A stretch of 64,000 nucleotides of DNA, taken from NCBI GenBank assembly GCA_021202335.1, contig JAJQDE010000023.1, positions 1-64,000 of the forward strand, given 5' to 3'. The DNA is from Lachnospiraceae bacterium. GTDB taxonomy: Bacteria > Bacillota > Clostridia > Lachnospirales > Lachnospiraceae. The notes beneath the pieces were generated by a model, which saw nothing but the letters and a program-made list of their open reading frames with translations, was not told where the DNA came from and did not search any database. The position numbers and the translations under genes were made by a program. Numbering within the stretch: position 1 is the first letter of the stretch; each line of letters starts with the position of its first letter. Below, in pieces: positions 17,741 through 26,762 of this stretch.

Positions 17741-18526
17741 TTAAGGTATCAGAAGATACTTTTTCATGGTGCGCAGCGCTGTTTTTTCGAGCCGCGAAAC
17801 CTGTGCCTGCGAAATTCCGATATATTCCGCCACCTCCATCTGTGTCTTTCCTTCAAAAAAGCGCAGTTTAATTATCTCATTTTCTCTATCATCCAGCCGT
17901 TTCATCGCCTCGCTTAGTGAAATATTTTCTACCCAGTTGTCCTCCTTGCACTTTTTATCGCTTATCTGGTCCATTACATATAGCGTGTCGCCGCCCTCTG
18001 TATATACCGGCTCATACAGGCTCATGGGATTTTGTATGGCGTCAAGCGCATATACGATATCCTCCTTTGAAATTCCTATCTCCTCCGAAATCTCCATGAT
18101 TGTCGGCTCTCTCAGATTTTTTTTCGTCAGGCTTTCTTTTGCATAGATTGCCTTATACGCGGTATCCTTGAGTGAACGGCTGACCCTTATCGGGCTGGAG
18201 GAATCCCGCAGGAACCGGCGGATTTCACCGATTATCATAGGTACGGCGTACGTGCTGAACTTCACGTTCAGACTGCTGTCAAAGTTATCTATCGCTTTGA
18301 TAAGTCCGATACACCCTATCTGAAACAAATCGTCCACATTCTCGTTCGACTGTGAAAAACGTTTTATCACGCTGAGCCCCAGGCGCAGATTTCCCCTGAT
18401 ATACTCCTCCCTTGCCTCCTTATCGCCTTTTTCTATCCTCGCAAACAGCTCCTCTTTTTCCTCGTTTTTTAAAATCGGCAGCTTTGACGTATTGACTCCG
18501 CATATTTCAACCTTTCCCAATGCCAT
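17741..18526 (-). CDS. sigG: Sporulation sigma factor SigG
   Basis: 261 residues from the ATG at 18526 with AGGAGG seven bases upstream. Regions 2, 3 and 4 of a sigma-70 factor are complete (LFQIGCIGLIKAIDNFD in region 2; GISQAQVSRLEKTALRTMKKYL in region 4). SigG runs late forespore transcription. It follows sigE, as in Bacillus and Clostridium. The SD lies inside a 12-bp inverted repeat. A 282-bp exact tandem duplication upstream adds a second copy of codons 1-61 and the leader, in frame, so a 355-codon frame from 18808 is also open; the unit starting at 18526 is the complete sigma factor. Confidence 0.93.
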   Translation of the reverse strand: MALGKVEICGVNTSKLPILKNEEKEELFARIEKGDKEAREEYIRGNLRLGLSVIKRFSQSNENVDDLFQIGCIGLIKAIDNFDSSLNVKFSTYAVPMIIGEIRRFLRDSSSPIRVSRSLKDTAYKAIYAKESLTKKNLREPTIMEISEEIGISKEDIVYALDAIQNPMSLYEPVYTEGGDTLYVMDQISDKKCKEDNWVENISLSEAMKRLDDRENEIIKLRFFEGKTQMEVAEYIGISQAQVSRLEKTALRTMKKYLLIP

Positions 18527-18808
18527 AAAAATACCTCCTATATACGGTTCCTTATGCCCCGCGCAGCCGCTTTTGCCGCACCGGACATATGTATATAGGA
18601 GGCAGATTGACGCCCCTGAACGGAAGTTCGACTGTGAAAAACGTTTTATCACGCTGAGCCCCAGGCGCAGATTTCCCCTGATATACTCCTCCCTTGCCTC
18701 CTTATCGCCTTTTTCTATCCTCGCAAACAGCTCCTCTTTTTCCTCGTTTTTTAAAATCGGCAGCTTTGACGTATTGACTCCGCATATTTCAACCTTTCCC
18801 AATGCCAT
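18527..18808 (-). pseudogene. Duplicated 5' fragment of sigG fused to its leader
   Basis: Repeats sigG codons 1-61 with its own AGGAGG and ATG, then runs through 33 codons of former leader (starting FRSGASICLLYTYVRCG) directly into the true sigG ATG without a stop. It ends before region 2.2, so alone it is not a sigma factor. It may yield an N-terminally extended SigG or short product that lowers or shifts SigG output. Confidence 0.75.
18534..18602 (-). promoter_or_regulatory. Hairpin masking the sigG ribosome binding site
   Basis: CCTCCTATATAC (18534-18545) and GTATATAGGAGG (18591-18602) form a perfect 12-bp stem in the leader RNA, placing AGGAGG in the paired strand. A second copy lies at 18816-18884 in the duplicated unit. 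SD occlusion of sigG has been reported in Bacillus subtilis; the same role here is inferred. Confidence 0.7.
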
Positions 18809-18918
18809 AAAAATACCTCCTATATACGGTTCCTTATGCCCCGCGCAGCCGCTTTTGCCGCACCGGACATATGTATATAGGAGGCAGATTGACGCCCCTG
18901 AACGGAAGTGAGCATAGG

Positions 18919-19650
18919 TTAATATGTAACCAGCTCCTTCTTAAGCCGTTTCATTATTTTCTTTTCAAGCCTTGAGATATAGGACTGCGAAATACCCAAA
19001 TGGTCCGCCACTTCCTTCTGCGTCATTTCCGTGTCATTGGGTTTATTCAGACCGAACCGCAGCATGATAATTGTTTTCTCCCTCTCACCAAGCTTTGAAA
19101 TCGCCTTTCTCAAAAGCTTGCGCTCCACCTGATTTTCTACGTCGCGGTAAATCACATCCTCGTCCGTCCCCAAAATATCGGACAGCAAAAGCTCATTGCC
19201 GTCCCAATCCACGTTCAGCGGCTCGTCAATGGACACCTCAAGCTTAGTCTTATTGTTTCTCCTAAGGTACATCAGGATTTCATTTTCTATGCACCTTGAG
19301 GCATAGGTCGCAAGCTTAATGTTCTTATCTCTGTTGAAGGTATTGATTGCCTTTATCAGCCCTATGGTGCCTATGGAAATCAAATCCTCCACTCCCACGC
19401 CCGTATTATCAAACTTCTTCGCAATGTAAACCACCAGCCTTAGATTATGCTCAATCAGTGCGGCGCGCGCCCGGCTTGCATTCTCGCCCTCCAGACTGTT
19501 TATCATATCATTTTCTTCCTCACTGTCAAGCGGCGCCGGAAGCACCTCCGCACCCCCGATATAATGTATCTCATTATTGCCCGAATTTTTAAAGCTGTTT
19601 TTCTTTAGAGATAATCTCATTTTACCCGGCAGATATATTTTTATCAGCAT
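18919..19650 (-). CDS. sigE: Sporulation sigma factor SigE (pro-form)
   Basis: 243 residues from the ATG at 19650, preceded by GGGGG and six bases. The N-terminus ([18 protein letters not shown]) is the pro-sequence region removed by SpoIIGA, with [16 protein letters not shown] marking the mature start region. Region 2 includes [17 protein letters not shown]; region 4 includes [20 protein letters not shown]. SigE directs early mother-cell transcription. It lies between spoIIGA and sigG in the classic order. Confidence 0.95.
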   Translation of the reverse strand: MLIKIYLPGKMRLSLKKNSFKNSGNNEIHYIGGAEVLPAPLDSEEENDMINSLEGENASRARAALIEHNLRLVVYIAKKFDNTGVGVEDLISIGTIGLIKAINTFNRDKNIKLATYASRCIENEILMYLRRNNKTKLEVSIDEPLNVDWDGNELLLSDILGTDEDVIYRDVENQVERKLLRKAISKLGEREKTIIMLRFGLNKPNDTEMTQKEVADHLGISQSYISRLEKKIMKRLKKELVTY

Positions 19651-19719
19651 ATTAACCCCCATTCCTGCCCAAACCCGCCGTGTGAAAAATTTATTTTTCA
19701 CACTACATATGTTTTTATT

Positions 19720-20505
19720 TTATATAAAAATATTTCGGTTTAATATCATCTGAAACGCTCCATCACCGGACAGCTTCCCCCTGTAAAGCGCAATAACGGC
19801 GTCTCTTTCCACCCTTTGACCGTCATCCCTGCAAATGATAAGCTCATCAACCTCCGTGCCTTCTAAAATCCCGTTATCCCTGCCTATGCTCCTGAAAGGA
19901 ATAATTCTGTACTTCTGAGGTTTATTCCGCAGCCAGCAGCGAATATCCTCGCTTTCCTCGACAATTGACACGGGCTTTCCCGTGTAAGGGTCACTCAGCG
20001 AATTGCCCGTATCAAAAAGCGCCTTAAAATCAAGCGCCCTTCCACCCTCCACAATACGCACGGTATAAAGTCTTTTTCCCCCAATTTTCTTTTTGAAGCC
20101 GTACAAAAAAGCTGCCGCTGCGGCAAGCAGGAGCGCCGCTGCCACTCCCACAAAGCGCGTAATCCCAAGCGCTGCCATGCAGCCTGCAATTTTGGCGTAA
20201 GCAAAGCTTAGTCCGTGAAAATACATCACCTGCACCGGAACCTGCCTTCGATTTGAAAACATCAAAAGGCACATAAGCGTATCAAGCGCAAGAACGGACA
20301 GAATATAAACCGCTCCGTAGCCGGAGCCTATCCACAATATCAGCACGGCTCCGGCTCCGCCCAACACGGCTGAAAGCAGCAGCCTCCACAGTACGGGCTT
20401 CGTTCCGAGCAAAAGCGCCGCCGACCAAAGCACAAGCATGTCAAGCAGCACATTCTCTATAAAATAAACGTCAACGTATACCTCATAAATTGCGCTCACC
20501 TCCAT
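19720..20505 (-). CDS. spoIIGA: Pro-SigE processing protease SpoIIGA
   Basis: About 261 residues: five hydrophobic segments, then a cytosolic aspartic-protease-like domain with FDTGNSLSDPYTGKPV carrying the catalytic Asp. It cleaves the SigE pro-sequence at the septum. The ATG at 20505 has only a weak SD. GGAGGTGA lies just inside this frame, eight bases before an ATT (20490) that begins IYEVYVDVYFIENVLLD, which matches the usual SpoIIGA N-terminus, so an ATT start is possible. It is separated from ftsZ by a strong terminator. Confidence 0.9.
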   Translation of the reverse strand: MEVSAIYEVYVDVYFIENVLLDMLVLWSAALLLGTKPVLWRLLLSAVLGGAGAVLILWIGSGYGAVYILSVLALDTLMCLLMFSNRRQVPVQVMYFHGLSFAYAKIAGCMAALGITRFVGVAAALLLAAAAAFLYGFKKKIGGKRLYTVRIVEGGRALDFKALFDTGNSLSDPYTGKPVSIVEESEDIRCWLRNKPQKYRIIPFRSIGRDNGILEGTEVDELIICRDDGQRVERDAVIALYRGKLSGDGAFQMILNRNIFI

Positions 20506-20560
20506 CCGTGCCCCAAATAAGCTGTCGCCCTTGCCGCAGCGCATAATCAGTATACAAAAA

Positions 20561-20591
20561 GTCCCATGCTTTTTTTGTCAAAGCATGGGAC
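20561..20591 (-). terminator. Terminator after ftsZ
   Basis: Perfect 12-bp stem GTCCCATGCTTT/AAAGCATGGGAC followed by TTTTTG on the minus strand, between ftsZ and spoIIGA. It separates the division operon from the sporulation genes. Confidence 0.85.
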
Positions 20592-20630
20592 CAAATTACG
20601 TTTATTTTTCGACACCGGTATCGGCTTCGC

Positions 20631-21854
20631 CTATTTCAAAAAATCAGGAATTTTCAGGGTCTTTTCCCTTACATTACTGCTCAAATCTCCTGTGGGCCTT
20701 ATTCCCTGGAACGGCCTTTGGGCTGCGGCAGGACCCGCCTCCGTCTTCGGAGTCTGATTTGGCTGTATCACGTTTAAGCCTCCCGGCTGCACCTGCGGTC
20801 TTACAGGTCTTACGACAGGCGCAGGCTGCGGATTCACGGTAGGCTTCGGAACGGTAAAGCCATTCATCTTTCCGATGGTATTAATCGGCGATACTGCGGG
20901 CGGAACCTCCTGTATTCCTGTCGCTATCACCGTCACGCTGCATGTTTCCGCCATGTCCTCGTTATACATGGCGCCCAAAATAACATTAATGTCATCGCCT
21001 GCAAGCTCGCGTATGTAATTTGCCGCATCGTTTGCATCAAAGATGGAAATATCGCCGGAAATATTTAAAATAACATCCGTTGCGCTGCTTATTGTAGTTT
21101 CAAGAAGCGGCGACTCCACTGCCATCCTGATTGCATCCGCCGCCTTCGTTTCTCCTTTTCCGTAGCCGATTCCGATATGTGCAATACCCTTGTCCTTCAT
21201 TACCGTCTGGATATCGGCAAAGTCAAGATTGATAAGGGAAGGAACGTTAATCAAATCCGTGATGCCCTGCACTGACTGCTGAAGCACCTCATCGGCTTTC
21301 TTTAATGCCTCCGGCATGGTTGTACGCCTGTCCACAATCTCAAGAAGCTTGTCATTAGGAATGATAATGAGCGTGTCCACATGCTCCTTAAGCTTCTCAA
21401 TGCCCGAAAGAGCGTTTGTCATGCGCTTTCTCGCCTCAAAGCCAAATGGCTTTGTCACAACGCCAACCGTGAGTATGCCCATCTCTTTTGCGATTGCCGC
21501 CACTATGGGTGCAGCCCCCGTGCCGGTGCCGCCGCCCATACCGCAGGTAACGAACACCATATCCGCCCCTTTGATTGCCTCTTTTATTTCCTCCGAGCTT
21601 TCCTCGGCTGCCTTTTCCCCAACCTCAGGCTTTGCTCCCGCTCCAAGCCCCTTTGTGAGCTTTTCGCCTATCTGTAAACATTTGGGAGCCTTGCAGAGCT
21701 TTAACGCCTGTCTGTCAGTATTTGCTCCGATAAACTCCACTCCTGTAATTGCCTCATCTATCATTCTGTTCACGGCATTATTTCCTGCGCCGCCCACACC
21801 TACAACAATAATTCTTGCCGCCGCATCTGTTTCATTTGATCTAATCTCGAGCAA
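20631..21854 (-). CDS. ftsZ: Cell division GTPase FtsZ
   Basis: 407 residues from a TTG at 21854, preferred because AAGGAGG sits eight bases upstream; the frame's upstream ATGs have no SD or overlap it. The tubulin signature [17 protein letters not shown] and [13 protein letters not shown] define the GTPase. After about residue 320 comes a Pro/Gln-rich linker and a C-terminal peptide IPDFLK for FtsA/SepF-type partners. FtsZ forms the division ring. It follows ftsQ across a leader with three 25-bp repeats. Confidence 0.96.
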   Translation of the reverse strand: MLEIRSNETDAAARIIVVGVGGAGNNAVNRMIDEAITGVEFIGANTDRQALKLCKAPKCLQIGEKLTKGLGAGAKPEVGEKAAEESSEEIKEAIKGADMVFVTCGMGGGTGTGAAPIVAAIAKEMGILTVGVVTKPFGFEARKRMTNALSGIEKLKEHVDTLIIIPNDKLLEIVDRRTTMPEALKKADEVLQQSVQGITDLINVPSLINLDFADIQTVMKDKGIAHIGIGYGKGETKAADAIRMAVESPLLETTISSATDVILNISGDISIFDANDAANYIRELAGDDINVILGAMYNEDMAETCSVTVIATGIQEVPPAVSPINTIGKMNGFTVPKPTVNPQPAPVVRPVRPQVQPGGLNVIQPNQTPKTEAGPAAAQRPFQGIRPTGDLSSNVREKTLKIPDFLK

Positions 21855-21940
21855 GTTTCCTTCCTCCTTCATAATAATCCTGATAAAAAAACCCATCTAG
21901 TTTATAATATAATCTTTTCGTCAATTAATCAACCTATTTT

Positions 21941-22026
21941 TTCAACTTTCTGAAAAGTTTGACCTTTCAACTTTCTGAAAAGTCTGCCCTTTAAACTTTC
22001 TGAAAAGTTTGACCTTCAACTTTTCT
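21941..22026. repeat. 25-bp tandem repeats between ftsQ and ftsZ
   Basis: Three units (21941-21965, 21966-21990, 21991-22015) plus a partial fourth that runs into the ftsQ stop. Each contains AACTTT-CTGA-AAAGTT, a small hairpin. Units differ at one to three positions, so the array is not newly made. Confidence 0.85.
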
Positions 22027-22789
22027 AATCCCTCTCAAAGGAAGTCGTCTTTTTGTCGGACGAATAGTTTTGCAGATCAAGGGTGCCCTTCTCCCCCTCA
22101 AGCGAGGGCAGAATTTGGGGAAGCTGCATAATTTTTTCGTCGAGATTTTCAAGCGCGCCGATATTGACCTTCACGCTTCCATAGCCGAGCGTTACGTTAT
22201 AATTGGAATCAAACTGTATTTTGTCGCATATGACGTCATACTTGTTCAAAAGCTTTGTGATGGTCAGGATATCCTGAAAAATGCCGTCATTCTCCACCGG
22301 AAGCTTTTCATACAGAACCACATGGTCAAAGTCCAGTCCCGTGACCTGCGGCACCCCGCTTGTCGTCACCTTTGACGCCTCCACGACAATGCCCTCGTTG
22401 TCAAAATACATATATCTTCCAAGATATTCCACATAGCCCGCAAGCGCCTTCTCATAGACCGTGATTTTTATGGTATCGTTTGATTTCACCACCACATCCA
22501 TCGTTTCCACAAAAGGAATGCCTTCAACCTCTTTATTTTTGTATTTTAACGACAGATACAGAGAATTATCACCAAGACAGCCCGTCATGACCATCGACTG
22601 TATTTCTTCTGCGGAATAGTGCTGATTTCCCTCCACAACCACGTTTTTCACCGCAAAATAAGTCAGCAGAAAGTACACAGTCAAAAGCAGCGCATTGATA
22701 ATGCACAGCACAATGATTATGCGGACTTTTCTGCCCGTGTCAGGTATTTTGGTGATACCGCCGCTTTTTTTGTTCCTATTCATCAACAT
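22025..22789 (-). CDS. divIB: Cell division protein FtsQ/DivIB
   Basis: 254 residues: short basic cytoplasmic tail, one TM (IIIVLCIINALLLTVYFLLT), a POTRA domain (VKNVVVEGNQHYSAEEIQ), then the FtsQ domain with YFDNEGIVVEA. It stabilises the FtsL/FtsW/PBP complex at the septum. Its start overlaps the murA stop by 14 bp, with GAGG seven bases before the ATG. Confidence 0.9.
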   Translation of the reverse strand: MLMNRNKKSGGITKIPDTGRKVRIIIVLCIINALLLTVYFLLTYFAVKNVVVEGNQHYSAEEIQSMVMTGCLGDNSLYLSLKYKNKEVEGIPFVETMDVVVKSNDTIKITVYEKALAGYVEYLGRYMYFDNEGIVVEASKVTTSGVPQVTGLDFDHVVLYEKLPVENDGIFQDILTITKLLNKYDVICDKIQFDSNYNVTLGYGSVKVNIGALENLDEKIMQLPQILPSLEGEKGTLDLQNYSSDKKTTSFERD

Positions 22790-24092
22790 AGCTTATCCTC
22801 GCCCCAAGCTTCCTCAAGTCACCCGCAATATCCTGATAGCCTCTTTTGATATAACTGACGTCCGCCACCGTGGTGATGCCCTTTGCCGCAAGCCCCGCGA
22901 TAACAAGCGCCGCCCCGCCGCGCAGCTCGCGCGCTATCACTGTCCTTCCCTCAAGCTCCTTCACGCCTCTTACTCTCACGCCGTCGTCGTCCAACAGCTC
23001 AATATCGGCGCCCATACGTACAAGCTCCTCCACAATCTTAAATCTGCTCGAAAAAATGCGTTCCCGCAGCTCAAGCTCCCCTGACGCCACGCACGAGCAG
23101 GCAAGAAGCGGCGACTGCAAATCCGTGGGAAATGCCGGGTATGCGCCGGTTTCCGCAAACGGGACATTTTTGATATCGCGCTTATTTTCCGCTTCGACCA
23201 TAAGGCTTCCCGCTTCCTCATTCGCCGATATCCTTGCGCCCATCCTCTCCACGATGCCGCATACACTGTGAAGCTGCGCAACGGGCACATTCTCCAGCTC
23301 AACGCACCCTCCCGCCGCAAGAACCGCAAACATATATGTCCCTGCCACAATCCTGTCCGGTATTATCTCATATTCCGTGCCGTGCAGACGGCTTACATCC
23401 ACGCCGTGTATCACGATTTTCCCCGCCGCCATGAAGTCCCCGCCTATCTCAATTTCTGCTCCGGCTTTATTTAAAAAATCACAGAGAGCCGTTATCTCAG
23501 GCTCCCTTGCGGCATTTTTTATCACAGTCGTACCTCGCGCCGTCGCTGCGGCAAGTATCGTGTTCTGCGTCGCCCCCACGCTGGGAAACGGAAACGAAAT
23601 CGCAGCCCCCTTAAGCTCATCGGCATACGCATGGATGCGGCTTTTGTCCGTCCAAATCCGCGCGCCCAGCCTCTCAAGCCCGTACAAATGCAAATCTATC
23701 GGTCTTTTACCTATGACACAGCCTCCCGGATAATCGACCAACGCCTCTCCCAGCCTGCCAAGCAGCGCCCCCATGAGCACCACCGATGAGCGCATCGCGC
23801 CGACATATCGCGCGGGCAGTCTGTACTCACGGATATCAGCGGCGTTGACACTAAGCTCATAAGCCTCTTTCCTCTCCTCCAAATACGCGCCCGTGCTTCT
23901 CAAAAGATTTTCCATACATTCAATGTCGGAAATACCCGGAATGTTTTTAAACACGCAGACGCCGGGAATAAGCAGACTTGCGGCAAGCTCCGGAAGCGCT
24001 GCGTTTTTAGAGCCTTGAATACATATTTTCCCCCGCAGGGAATTTCCTCCCTCCATACAGATTGACGAAATGCACTGCCTGTCATAAGCCAT
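22776..24092 (-). CDS. murA: UDP-N-acetylglucosamine 1-carboxyvinyltransferase MurA
   Basis: 438 residues from the ATG at 24092 (GGTGA six bases upstream). Motifs: IQGSKNAALPELAAS near the N-terminus, and GGCVIGKRPIDLH with the catalytic cysteine that fosfomycin attacks. It adds enolpyruvate to UDP-GlcNAc, the first committed peptidoglycan step. It occupies the place between ftsW and ftsQ where murG or murB often stand in other Firmicutes. Confidence 0.93.
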   Translation of the reverse strand: MAYDRQCISSICMEGGNSLRGKICIQGSKNAALPELAASLLIPGVCVFKNIPGISDIECMENLLRSTGAYLEERKEAYELSVNAADIREYRLPARYVGAMRSSVVLMGALLGRLGEALVDYPGGCVIGKRPIDLHLYGLERLGARIWTDKSRIHAYADELKGAAISFPFPSVGATQNTILAAATARGTTVIKNAAREPEITALCDFLNKAGAEIEIGGDFMAAGKIVIHGVDVSRLHGTEYEIIPDRIVAGTYMFAVLAAGGCVELENVPVAQLHSVCGIVERMGARISANEEAGSLMVEAENKRDIKNVPFAETGAYPAFPTDLQSPLLACSCVASGELELRERIFSSRFKIVEELVRMGADIELLDDDGVRVRGVKELEGRTVIARELRGGAALVIAGLAAKGITTVADVSYIKRGYQDIAGDLRKLGARISYVDE

Positions 24093-24163
24093 AGAGTTCA
24101 CCATATAAAACCATGAATTATGGTATTATATGCCAAAGCCCGACGTGCTATGACAGTCCGCTG

Positions 24164-25315
24164 CTATTTGCAGCTCTTGCTGACATTCAGCACAATTCCT
24201 ATCTCCATCAGCAGAAAAAGCGTCGAGGTTCCCCCGTAGCTGATAAACGGCAGGGTAATTCCCGTATTGGGTATGGTGTTTGTCACCACTGCTATATTCA
24301 ATATCACCTGTATTGCGTAATGCGCCATCACTCCCACCACCAAAAGCGAGCCGAAGCGGTCAACGGTCTTGTTGGCAATCACCATGCAGCTCCATATGAG
24401 AATGACAAACAGCAGGATAATGGTTATCGCTCCAAAAAGCCCCAGCTCCTCACATATGATGGAAAAAATCATGTCGTTCTGCGCTTCGGGCAGGAAGCCT
24501 CTTTTTTGCATGCTCTGTCCCAGCCCCTTTCCCCATATTCCGCCGGAGCCTATGGCATACAGCGCCTGGAGAGTCTGAAACGCCCTGTCGGTGCTGTACG
24601 CCTCAGGGTCAAGCCATGCCTTTATCCTCGCAAGGCGAAAGCCCGAATCCGTGACATCCTCATTGGACACATACATCACCAGAGCCGCCACCATTGCCAC
24701 GCCCGCCGCGCCCATTATCACAAACCATTTATAGTCAGGAACGGCGACAAACATCATTGCCACGGCAATCCCAACGATAATGATGGCTGAGCTCAGATTA
24801 TCCGTAATCAGATACACCATTCCCGCAATGATTACAGGCGGAATCATGATAATCGCAATGCCCTTAGGCGTGCGGAGCACATTTCTCCCCAGCTTTTCAA
24901 GCCTTTGTATCATGCTTGCAAGGTATATGATGACACCGATTTTTGCCACCTCCGCCGGCTGAAAGCTTATAACTTTAAAATCCAGCCAGCGCCTTGCGCC
25001 GTTTCTTGTCACGCCGATCGGCGTAATGATGAGCAGAAGAAGCGCAACTGACACGATTACCGCCAAAATATCAAATCTCTGAAGATATCTGTATGGCAGC
25101 TTTACCATAATGATAAGCCCCACAATGCCGATTACCGTGGACTGCGCCTGACGCTTCAGGTAGTAAGCGGAGTCCCCGAAATCGCTTCCTGCCTCATATG
25201 AGCTTGTGGAATATATCATTAAAAGCCCAAAGATTACAAGAAACATTACCACCGTGAGCAGCACATAGTCCATGTTGTGTCTGCTGTGCCGTATCTGCAC
25301 CTGTCTTTTTGCCAC
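24164..25315 (-). CDS. ftsW: Septal peptidoglycan glycosyltransferase FtsW (SEDS)
   Basis: 383 residues with about ten TMs. Family motifs: RNGARRWLDF, QPAEVAKIG, FLPEAQNDMIFSIICEELG with the catalytic-loop Asp, and ITLPFISYGGTS near the C-terminus. It polymerises lipid II together with a class B PBP. It lies between murD and murA. Confidence 0.95.
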   Translation of the reverse strand: MAKRQVQIRHSRHNMDYVLLTVVMFLVIFGLLMIYSTSSYEAGSDFGDSAYYLKRQAQSTVIGIVGLIIMVKLPYRYLQRFDILAVIVSVALLLLIITPIGVTRNGARRWLDFKVISFQPAEVAKIGVIIYLASMIQRLEKLGRNVLRTPKGIAIIMIPPVIIAGMVYLITDNLSSAIIIVGIAVAMMFVAVPDYKWFVIMGAAGVAMVAALVMYVSNEDVTDSGFRLARIKAWLDPEAYSTDRAFQTLQALYAIGSGGIWGKGLGQSMQKRGFLPEAQNDMIFSIICEELGLFGAITIILLFVILIWSCMVIANKTVDRFGSLLVVGVMAHYAIQVILNIAVVTNTIPNTGITLPFISYGGTSTLFLLMEIGIVLNVSKSCK

Positions 25316-25347
25316 CGTATCACTCCCCTATGCCTCGATTGATCATG

Positions 25348-26727
25348 TCATAACGCATTTACATATTCCTTAAACATCCTGCCTCTGACCTCATAGTTCG
25401 GAAACATTCCCCAGCTTGCGCACGCGGGCGACAAAAGCACCGCATCCCCCGGGACAGCCTCCCGCACACAGGCATCGAGCGCCTTTTCAAATTCGTCCTC
25501 AAAAATAATGTTCTCCTTAGGAAAGCCGCATCTTAGAGCGCACTCGGCAATCGCCTCACGCGTCTGACCTATCAGCACCAGCTTTTTCACCTTGCCGTCA
25601 AATGCCGAAATCCAGTCGTCATAACCGCTTCCCTTATCGTAGCCTCCGCCGATAAGCACGGTCGGTCTGTCCATCGCCTTAATTCCCTGAATTGCCGCAT
25701 CGGTGTTTGTTGCTTTGGAATCGTTATAATACATGACGCCGTTTTTGGTCGCGACATACTCAATCCTGTGCTCCACGGCTTCAAAGCGCTTTATTGTCGC
25801 CAGGATGTTTTCCATAGGCACGCCCGCGCACATGCTCACTCCGATTGCAGCCATAACGTTTTCAATATTGCAGACGCCCACAAGCTTCATATCCGTCTTT
25901 ACATTTAACAGGCGCTGTACCTTTTTATCCTTTGCAAGGTAAATTTCCTCTCCCTCGTAAAAGAGCCCGTTGTCAAGCCGCCGCGCCGATGAAAAATATA
26001 CCACTGACGCAGGGGCGCGCTTTCCGAAATCCCTTGTGTACTCATTCTCGTAATTGAGGATGCAGAAATCCTCCTTTGTCTGATTCAAGGTGACGGCTTC
26101 CTTAGCCGCCACGTAGTTTTCCATCGTGTGATGACGGTTCAGGTGGTCCGGCGTAATGTTCAAAATCGCCGACACCTTTGGGTGGAAGTCCTCAATTGTT
26201 TCCAACTGAAAGCTTGAAATCTCCGCAACGGATACCGTATCGCGGGTCATAAGCGGAGCCGCCTCCGTATAGGGGTTCCCGATGTTGCCGACAATATACA
26301 CGCTGTCAAAATACTCCTCCATAATCTGACCGACCAGCGAGGTTGTCATCGTCTTTCCGTTGGTGCCCGTGATGGCAAGCACCGTCCCGTTCGCATACTG
26401 ATAGGCAAGCTCTATCTCGCCCCAAACGCGTATGCCCTGCTCCTTTATATACACCACAAAGTCCGCGTCCACAGGCACGCCCGGGCTTAGCACGCAAAGC
26501 TCCGCCCCCTTAGTAATCTCCTTAGGGAACTCTCCGATCACAAGCTCCGCCCTTGTCGGCGCGCCAAGGCGCTTTTCCAGCTCCCTTTTCACCGCCTGAG
26601 CATCCGTCTTTTCGTTTCCGTCATACAATACCGGCAAAGCGCCGTTTTTTTCAAGCAAAACCGCAGAGCCTATTCCGCTCTTTCCCAGTCCTGCCACAAT
26701 CACTCTTTTTCCGTTTAAGTCTGTCAT
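25348..26727 (-). CDS. murD: UDP-N-acetylmuramoylalanine-D-glutamate ligase MurD
   Basis: 459 residues. The ATP loop GTNGKTMTT is at 121-129, followed by FQLETIEDFHPKVSAILNITPDHLNRH and the C-terminal ligase domain (NDSKATNTDA). It adds D-glutamate to UDP-MurNAc-L-Ala in the cytoplasm. It starts 35 bp after the upstream PBP gene ends, so no mraY lies between them, unlike the usual dcw order. Confidence 0.95.
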   Translation of the reverse strand: MTDLNGKRVIVAGLGKSGIGSAVLLEKNGALPVLYDGNEKTDAQAVKRELEKRLGAPTRAELVIGEFPKEITKGAELCVLSPGVPVDADFVVYIKEQGIRVWGEIELAYQYANGTVLAITGTNGKTMTTSLVGQIMEEYFDSVYIVGNIGNPYTEAAPLMTRDTVSVAEISSFQLETIEDFHPKVSAILNITPDHLNRHHTMENYVAAKEAVTLNQTKEDFCILNYENEYTRDFGKRAPASVVYFSSARRLDNGLFYEGEEIYLAKDKKVQRLLNVKTDMKLVGVCNIENVMAAIGVSMCAGVPMENILATIKRFEAVEHRIEYVATKNGVMYYNDSKATNTDAAIQGIKAMDRPTVLIGGGYDKGSGYDDWISAFDGKVKKLVLIGQTREAIAECALRCGFPKENIIFEDEFEKALDACVREAVPGDAVLLSPACASWGMFPNYEVRGRMFKEYVNAL

Positions 26728-26762
26728 GTCAACCCTCCGTACCCGTAAATCCCGATTATTTC

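Larger units (their letters stand above)
18344..18907. repeat. 282-bp perfect tandem duplication of sigG 5' end and leader
   Basis: The units are 18344-18625 and 18626-18907 and appear identical throughout. Each holds the first 61 sigG codons, the SD, and the leader up to near the end of sigE. The length is 94 codons exactly, so the reading frame stays open across the junction. Identity implies a very recent event or an assembly error. Confidence 0.92.

Noticed and set aside
17741..18808. 355-residue SigG-like protein as a novel fusion
   Set aside because: The first 94 codons are an exact copy of sigG codons 1-61 plus its leader, so it is a tandem duplication, not a new domain.
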